NCBI GenBank assembly: GCA_038093515.1
Contig: JBBPSI010000014.1
Coordinates: 1 to 64,000 of the forward strand
DNA length: 64,000 nucleotides
Direction of reading: 5' to 3'
DNA from: Butyriboletus loyo
Taxonomy: Eukaryota; Basidiomycota; Agaricomycetes; Boletales; Boletaceae
Program-made: the position numbers and the translations under genes
The notes under the pieces: generated by a model
What the model saw: only the letters and a program-made list of their open reading frames with translations
The model's database searches: none
What the model was told of the DNA's origin: nothing
Part shown: in pieces, positions 57,420 to 64,000 of the stretch
Position numbering within the stretch: the first letter of the stretch is position 1
How the letters are laid out: each line of letters begins with the position of its first letter

Positions 57420-59436
57420 TTATGCCAGGGGAACATCCAGGATCCATCTCGTAAACATGTCCTGCAGAAACACACAAGTTAGTAAGAACGTTCCTGGAAG
57501 GATAATCCCTGCGCAGACAACTTACTAGAGCAGCGTCCGGCTGATCGAATGGTACCATGTGGCTGCAACACGAAAAGGTATCAGCATGCGTTCCGCCAAA
57601 GACGCAACAGAAAAAACAGACCCGGCTTCGTGGACGGTGACGAAGGTAATGTTACCCCCACCCAAACTACCGCCATTTGCACTGCGTACGGTACCTGCAG
57701 CTTTGCCAGATTGCAAGGTTATCCATTGTTCCGTTGGCGCAGTCGTAAACTCGTCGAGGAAATCGGTTTCAAGAACTTCGAGCCAACGTTCATTACCCTA
57801 CAAGGGGGTCAACAACCATCCATTCAGCTCACGTCGAGGTGGACTTACGACGTAGTTACACATCATATCTGCAACGTCGAACGTCAGTCCACCATTTACT
57901 ACTTAGAATACCATTGACAAAATGCGAATAACCGACTCACCTGCGTTTCCGGCATAGACCAGCAATCTCACACCGTCGTTGATCAACGGGGGCAACAAGG
58001 CGGGGGTATTGTGCATCGAATCTCCCTGGAATAAAAACGCCTGATTAATAGCCATGTTACAAGATTCAAACTTCCGCTGAGGGTTCACGCCCAGCGCAGC
58101 TTTGACATCGGGTTGATTCAGATAGGTTTCAATCCAACCCATTTCTTGATAGCAGAGGGGGCCATCCGTCGCGGGGTCACAAGGTCGGCGCGCGTCATAA
58201 GGATTCAAGCCAGATTCTAAAGAGGAGAAAACAAGGTTCAAATTGACAGGCACGAGATTTGATGTTGAACCCACGTTGAATAGGACCATACAGTTGGCTG
58301 TTGCAGTACAAAGCTGCAGGAACGCAGACCAAGCGAGAGCTATAGCCATAGCAAGCTTTTACGAGGCTTTGGCATGTCGGTACTTTGGCCCTGAGCGCCT
58401 GGCACTGTGGCCCTTCTGGGTCATCATAAATAGGGTATGGTCCCTCGCAAAGGTAGTCAGGTATCGAGGCCATTTGGATATAGTTGTCGGTCATCCCGTT
58501 ACCAAGCATGACAGATGCGAGGTTGATTCTAATAAGTGCGTTGTTGGCACCGGACGACGTCGCCAAAGCTACCTTCTTGTTCTCGTTGTAAATCACGCTC
58601 GCGATGTTCGGCGCGTACGTGCCGCCGTAACTTTCAGCCGCGAGATGGAAGGGAAGGGACGCGTATTCGGGGAAACGGGAGAGGAAGAGCTCCAGGAACG
58701 CATACACGTCCTTGCCCGCGACTGGGCTAGTGTTGACGGTACTTCCGTCCTCGACGTAAGAGTATCCCACATCGACGGGTTGGTCGAGGAAGATAATATT
58801 GGCGTTCGTGTTCCAGCTGTAGGGGTTCTCGGTCGTGCTGGTGCCGTTATTGGCGATGCGGCAAGGACCAAGCTCAAAGAGCAGACCCGTAGAAGAGCTG
58901 CAGCCAGGGCCACCATTAAGCCACATGACGAGCGGCGCAGTCTCTGGCGAGTTCCGCGCTTCAAAGAACCTGGGAAATCAAGTTGCGACAGCGTCAGACG
59001 GAATGCGGGACGTGGGTTAGGATGAAACGGACCAAAAGAAGAGGTGCTTGTCGTCGGTAATGTCAAGGTATCCAGAGTACTGCTTGACAGACGGATCGCA
59101 GAGCGTAGGCTCGGTGATTCTTAGCTGGTAGTCGGAGAAGTGTGAGTGCTGGACGAGCTCGTCTGCGTTGCCCATGTGTCGTCAGCCCACCCACCACGTT
59201 TTACTGCTCAGAGACTCACACGTCAAGCCGTGCTCCTGCACAAAGGGCTTTCCATCTATCCACTTGTGGATTTTCGCACCAGCGTTGCTCAACCCCGACT
59301 GGAGTGGATTGGGCAGCCCACCAACCGCGTCACGGAGTGGAGACAAGGCATCACCGAGAACGACCTGTGCGTCAGGGATAAAAGACGCAAGAACGGTGGA
59401 GAGAAAGACGAGAGGCAGCAGACGGAGTACCCTCAT
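57420..59436 (-). CDS. Secreted serine carboxypeptidase (family S10)
   Basis: Eight exons: 59436-59220, 59162-59033, 58969-58275, 58216-57941, 57868-57849, 57797-57622, 57562-57526 and 57461-57420. All introns are GT-AG (51-72 bp) with matching phases, giving 530 residues. The enzyme removes C-terminal residues from peptides in the vacuole or outside the cell. A signal peptide (MRVLRLLPLVFLSTVLASF) precedes a propeptide-like region. The S10 core follows: CDPSVKQYSGYLDI, MWLNGGPGCSSSTGLLFELG, IFLDQPVDVGYSY and AAESYGGTYAP with the catalytic Ser. VYAGNADMMCNYVGNERWL holds the catalytic Asp, and HEAGHMVPFDQPDAAL the catalytic His. Length and disulphide cysteines fit carboxypeptidase Y relatives. 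A 20-bp micro-exon (57868-57849) lies between two introns. The stop of D-amino-acid oxidase lies 126 bases upstream of this start. Confidence 0.93.
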
Positions 59437-59562
59437 CGTGGTGGTGGTGGTAACCGGACAAGCTGAAGTGACTCGTCAGCCACTTCGTTCGTTTCGGTAA
59501 TAATAGCCCCTGTCTTAATTACCGGGACAGTCCGTATCTACCCTTGTCATACATTCGTACAC

Positions 59563-61318
59563 TCATTTGCTTTCTACCCCGTGAATAGCATCTTCAAGCA
59601 GCGCCAACGCGACGCTTGCGGATCCCCATGAAGACTGAAATCCTATTCCAGCATGACTACATGCGAGTGTGTGGTCAGCAGCCACCGCATACCCGCAGAT
59701 TCGACTCTGAACTGAGATCGAAACTTACCCATAGTTATAGACAACCGGAATCTTCTCTCCTTCTCCCCGTTCAAGAGAACCAACTTCAAGCCTGATTCCT
59801 CCTTTTCTCACAGGGCGTAGCCCGCACCCTTCGTCGACGATGAGCGCTTCGAGGTCCTCGACCGTCGGTTCACGGATTGCACGGACAGAAGGAGGTGCAA
59901 GGTCAGGACAGAGCGCGAGCACATTAGTTAGGATGTCAAGGCGATCCGTGGCGCGCGGTACTGGGTACCTGATATCAGTAATCCTCGTTGAGGGAGACAT
60001 GAATTTGGGACTCTTGCAAGGGAAATACTTGCCAGTCATTGGGCACTTTGGTCCCACCAACAACTACCTGTTTGTTATGGTATTGAGCATTTCTCCGCTT
60101 TGCGGAACACGGAAGAAGAGAAGGACACACGTCTCCTGTGCACCGTGGCATCATATAAACAAATGATCCATCCGCTCCAGAAAGCATGCTTCCATACTTG
60201 ACCCATGGCGCATGCAGAAGGACGGTTTGTCCACGAACGGGATAAACATCCTTATCTTCGATACCTCCAAGAAAGCGGGCACTAATCCCAGGGCATGCGA
60301 TGATCGCCGCTGGATTCGTTGTATTGTGGAACACCTACGGATGTATCATTTCAGCGTCTGAGTGTGCTGGCCTAAATTATTCACAAAATAGATGGTCAAT
60401 GAGTATCACCTGGGAAATATGCTGCAAGCTCGCCCGCTTTGTAGAGCCTCCACCAGAAAGAAAGCGGGAAAGGAGCCAGTTCAGGTATGCGGTTGTATTA
60501 ACTGTAAAGGTAGTGAATGTATACCCAGCTTTGGAGCCCGGGATGAGGTCATGTTCTGGCACTATACGGTACTGTGCGATGTCGTTTGTTGAGCCACGAG
60601 ATGTACACAGTGAAAAGTAGCTCCAAAGCAAAATGAGGAGCTCACGTTGGGCATGTAATCCAGCCACGGAGAAGGATCGATGTCGTCCGTTCGGAATTCA
60701 GTGTGGGTGTGTCTGAAGAACAGTGCCGCGACCGCTCCATTTCCATCGGGCCCTGAGTCTCGCCACATTGTTTCGAATGTCTCCTTGTCCAGTGCTGCAT
60801 TACCATCGAGAGTATTTGGATAGGAAGAACCACAGAGTCGGGAAATGCGGAGGTTTCGACAAGGAATACCAAAGACGAGACGATAACGTGCCTTTCTGTG
60901 TTGCATCACCGTCTGCTCGACTGACATGGTGTGCACCCTGAAGAGGAGGATTGTTTAACACGACACGATGACTCACAATCAGCTAGAGGACGCTCACCGC
61001 CCAATGGCTTGTATACCGGATCGTCCGTGGGTCGGTGGGAAATGTCTCGGCAATGATGGTTACGTTGTACTTGCCCGTCTCTTGGACGCGGATAGCGGTG
61101 GATAGGCCGATTACGCCTGTTCCCAAATGCCATGCAGGTGCCAGTGAGCAGAGATGAAAAGAAGACAATATCCTATTGACGAGCCAACTTAAAGGCCGCT
61201 ATTCAGGAGCGCCGCTCAAGTGACAACGGTAGTAGGTGCAAAGGCGAGAACGGATACCGAGCGAGGTGGTGAACGTACCTGCGCCAATGACGATTATTTC
61301 CTTCCGGTCGTTCGACAT
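59563..61318 (-). CDS. D-amino-acid oxidase
   Basis: Nine exons: 61318-61279, 61116-60998, 60937-60892, 60794-60646, 60571-60410, 60334-60131, 60067-60033, 59968-59729 and 59656-59563. They encode 362 residues, the usual family length. The FAD enzyme turns D-amino acids into 2-oxo acids, ammonia and hydrogen peroxide. The dinucleotide-binding start reads IIVIGAGVIGLSTAIRVQE, split by intron 1 after the second Gly. Then follow TSHWAGAHHVS, DKETFETMW, KAGYTFTTFTVNTTAYLNWL, EDKDVYPVRGQTVLL, DVVVGGTKVPNDWYPVPRAT, DEGCGLRP and NYGHAGIGFQSSWGSA, all family hallmarks. Introns 3 and 7 begin with GC instead of GT; the frame is right only with those borders. The C-terminus is VESK, not a typical peroxisomal SKL signal. 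Tandem with the carboxypeptidase gene, same strand. Confidence 0.92.
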
Positions 61319-62052
61319 CGTCCTAGACTTGTCCCAGCTGACAACTTCAAGGAGCCGGGCAGGCGATACCGGCTGGCGGTGGCAGTACTCTTAGCTAGCA
61401 GGTACCTAATTTAGGGTTGGGACCACGAAAAACCTTGATCTTCATTAGGTTTAGGTCGAACAAAGCTTCACCGAAAATCTTATGCTCCTGTTCAAATATT
61501 CCGGTTCTACGAATTGCACCACAACCAATTTCATTTCGGAGGAGACCGGCCGCTGAAACGGCTGCGGGGGAACTGTACAATCGCAAGAGGCCGCGGAACT
61601 GGAAGTACAGCTTGAACTTCGCGTATTCAAATGTCTCGTCGTTGTTACCATTGACACTCTCAAGGCTCTTGTATCATACTATGTCCATGGCTGGTCGAGG
61701 ACTGGTGACGTGGGATCTGAATTGGATGACAAGGAATTGACTTAGTAACCTTCAATACCACTCGTGGAGCTCAAGCCAAGCCTGGCACTGAGCCGTACCA
61801 GTCAGCTGGAGATATTCTGGGTTTGGCACAACACGGCTGGGAGTCGTCTACTCGCCCATCTCTAACGTGATCATCGATCATCGATCAATGCCTACAAGAA
61901 CACCCTATCCAGAATTGATGAACAAGGAAGATGTACGTTGCTTTTGCGTTGCTGACGGCTTTGGTTCTCACAAAATCATTCATGTCATTCGAGAGATATT
62001 GGGACGATGACAACAAAATGCACGTATACTAGACTCGTTCGTTCGTGCCTAC
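61319..62052. other. Intergenic with dispersed repeat and a possible tiny secreted ORF
   Basis: Bases 61675-61870 resemble 44200-44370. A plus-strand ATG at 61932 opens 35 codons starting MYVAFALLTALVLTKSFM, which looks like a signal peptide, but no mature part follows and it overlaps the 3' flank of the next gene. Too weak to call. Confidence 0.4.
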
Positions 62053-64000
62053 TTACTGCGTCAGCTGTATATCTGCCAACTCCTGGTAATACCGCATGAG
62101 CGTAGCAACCTCCGTTGAAAGAAGGAAATTGTTCACAAGCAGGACCTGCCAGGGTCGGGGAAGCATGTCAGAATCTTTGTGCGCCTTGGGTTGCACGACA
62201 AAGACAACAACTCACCAATAGCCATGTTCTCAAGGCCAACAACCCAGCACCTTGTTTTATCAATTCCCAGTTTTCCTTGATAAACACTTTGATTCCGTCA
62301 AAGTAGTTTGCCACAAATTTGTTCCTGGAGTAGTTGTTTGCCTTGACGCTGGTATACTACGCGTACGAAAGGTGCTTACCGATTTAGAAAAATCCATCTG
62401 TACCAGAGTGCTTGCATCACCTTGTCCTCATCGAGGATGTCATCCAGTTCGAATAGTTCCTCTTCTCTATCAATTATCACCCACTTGAGCACTCCATAGG
62501 GTTTCAGGGATAACGTATTCAAGAGATCGAATAGGCGCGGGCCACTAGGACGGCAGGAGTAGTACACACCACCTCTTTCGTCCGTCTCTGGCAAGTATGG
62601 GGGTGTGAGTGAAGGTCCGAGGCCGCCTCGCGCACCGACCCCTGATAAAATTTGAGAGGTCGAACGTCCTAATACTGAACTACTTCTGCTCCAAGTATCG
62701 GCGCCTGCGTGGTTTGAGTGTCCGGACATGTCGTATTTGGGTTTCAGGTCTTCCTCCACACTTGTTGGGATGGTGGAGACGGATCCACTTGCAACGCCGG
62801 ACGGCGTGCTGGAAATGCGCAGAGCAGATTTCTGGTCAGAATATATACTTGTGTCCCTTTCAACCTGCCTCGAATCAGACGATAAATCCGAGATAGACAA
62901 TTCTCTGATGGGAGTTTGACGACGCGTTATGATCGGATTCCTGCATCATTGAGTAATTAATGCGTTGGACTAGCCCATTTATTCTGAGAGGTTGCCTACG
63001 ATGGCGGTTGGGAATCCGGGATGGTCAACGAAAGCATGGTGTGACGCTGAATACACCATGAGACGAAGGCTTCGAACAAATAAAGAAGACGCACTTGATC
63101 CCAAAGCACTTCGACACTCGAATGGTCCCACGCCAGGTGCTTCTCCAACATTATTGGATTGTTGAATTTCTTATGCAAGTCGCACAGTGGACACAGCCAT
63201 TCTTTCATCGAGCTCTTTGCAGACGTGGTACGAAGCCCTCCTGAGTGACTTGAGGCAGCATCTGTAAGCGGGCAGCTATAAACAACAGAAATCGACGCGC
63301 GCGGAAGGGACTGAGGTTTGGTGTCAACGCCAGCCATTCGACAATGAAGCCGAAATCCCCTTCGGAGATTACGACGTAAGAAGGGAAGTCGTCGCATCTT
63401 GTGAAGTCGAACGACACTTGATGAGAGCCACTCTAAGCTGTCCAGAAGAGTCTGCGACGGCTCCGTGTATTCCAAGACGTCTTCCTCAGGCTCGTCATTT
63501 TCCGATGTATCAGTCTGGTTTTCGTTGGCAGATTCATCCACGACAACGTCGCTATCCGGGACTGAATGGTTAATGTCATGTTCTCCCTCAATCTCCCAAT
63601 CATCTGAGGGAACCGGGGAGCGAAGCGCTGCTGACTTCATTGCAACCTGGAACTTGCGAGCGGCTTTAGCGACCTTCTGCTTGGGTGGCCTATCAGGGGC
63701 AGGCTGTAAACACCCCGAGATCCGATACATCATCCACGACTAAGAAAGCTCACTGGTATAAATCTTGGCCGTATCTGTCACTTCTGATTTCATGGTTGAA
63801 AGTGCTGTGCCTCCCGCGCGACCCAACATGTCCGCGGTGAACAAACCATCGTCGCCGTTTATCCTGTTTGGAAATATTGGAATCTTGAGATGGTCTACGT
63901 TGACTGGATGAACCAATTGACATGCGTGGGTAGTGCCTTCCGCTTTCCTTAGGCTCTGTGTGGGCGAAATTACGGGCCCATTCGCTAACTTGGAGTCTAC
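62053..64000 (-). CDS. SUZ12-like Polycomb (PRC2) subunit, 5' end outside window
   Basis: The 3' exons are clear: one ending at 62380, then 62324-62216 and 62145-62053, with GT-AG introns of 55 and 70 bp. They encode DEDKVMQALWYRWIFLNRNK, VFIKENWELIKQGAGLLALR and TWLLVLLVNNFLLSTEVATL, a pattern that fits the VEFS-box at the C-terminus of SUZ12. Upstream, WLCPLCDLHKKFNNPIMLEK followed by HLAWDHSSVEVLW is a C2H2-type finger, and NPIITRRQTPIREL comes next. Finger, then basic linker, then VEFS-box is the SUZ12 order. SUZ12 is the scaffold of the histone H3K27 methyltransferase complex. The window edge cuts the N-terminus; the exon to 63782 is open to position 64000, with a likely intron 63781-63704. 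Borders around 63035-62940 are unresolved. The identification rests on motif order and is an inference. Confidence 0.6.

Noticed and set aside
61932..62039. 35-codon frame starting with a signal-peptide-like sequence
   Set aside because: No mature protein part or splice donor that extends it; it overlaps the 3' flank of the SUZ12-like gene.
1..64000. CRISPR arrays, bacterial operons, ribosome-binding sites, telomeric repeats, rRNA
   Set aside because: None seen; gene structure is eukaryotic throughout.

Overview
This window comes from a filamentous basidiomycete. Genes are split by many 45-75 bp introns with GT-AG borders and CT-A-C branch sites. There are F-box, TPR-CHAT and thaumatin-like families, Ty1/copia gag and non-LTR remnants, and long Ser/Pro- and Glu/Arg-rich proteins of the kind seen in Agaricomycetes. 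A Rhizoctonia/Ceratobasidiaceae-type genome is my best guess; that is an inference from family content, not from a search. No rRNA, tRNA, CRISPR or bacterial operon signal was seen. Exon borders given below were set by hand from splice sites, reading phase and remembered family motifs.

Region 1 (1-30 kb) is gene-rich. It holds a short F-box-like gene (minus), a B-type mitotic cyclin (minus) divergent from the mRNA decapping subunit DCP1 (plus), a Golgi-type O-fucosyltransferase-like protein (minus), the peroxisomal import protein PEX13 (minus) and an unknown 375-aa protein (minus). These are followed by a local family of three genes with long charged coiled coils, at 14382-15944, 17200-19149 and 26220-29510 (all plus). 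Two members end in a domain carrying a J-like HPD motif; the middle copy is cut short before it. An unknown 1,087-aa Pro-rich protein (20637-23958, minus) and an unresolved gene (about 24.6-25.8 kb, minus) lie between members of the family.

Region 2 (30-45 kb) is gene-poor. It has a 5'-truncated non-LTR retrotransposon tail with poly(A) and a 12-bp target-site duplication, one Ser/Pro-rich gene (36268-38639), and a tandem duplication of about 2 kb without recognisable genes. The second copy of that duplication is split by about 1.36 kb of other sequence.

Region 3 (45-57 kb) is a fast-changing block. Three thaumatin-like protein genes share promoters and flanks, and the third lacks its core exons. 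An inverted copy of their promoter sits beside the second gene. A truncated copia gag is flanked by an inverted repeat. Two decayed parts of a TPR-CHAT gene lie on either side of the third thaumatin copy and the copia remnant, which suggests one gene broken by later insertions.

Region 4 (57-64 kb) is again ordinary coding DNA on the minus strand: a complete eight-exon serine carboxypeptidase, a complete nine-exon D-amino-acid oxidase with two GC-AG introns, and the 3' part of a gene with a C2H2 finger and a VEFS-box-like C-terminus that looks like the PRC2 subunit SUZ12. It runs off the right edge. The carboxypeptidase and oxidase could both serve amino-acid use (peptide release, then D-amino-acid deamination), but nothing in the sequence shows co-regulation.
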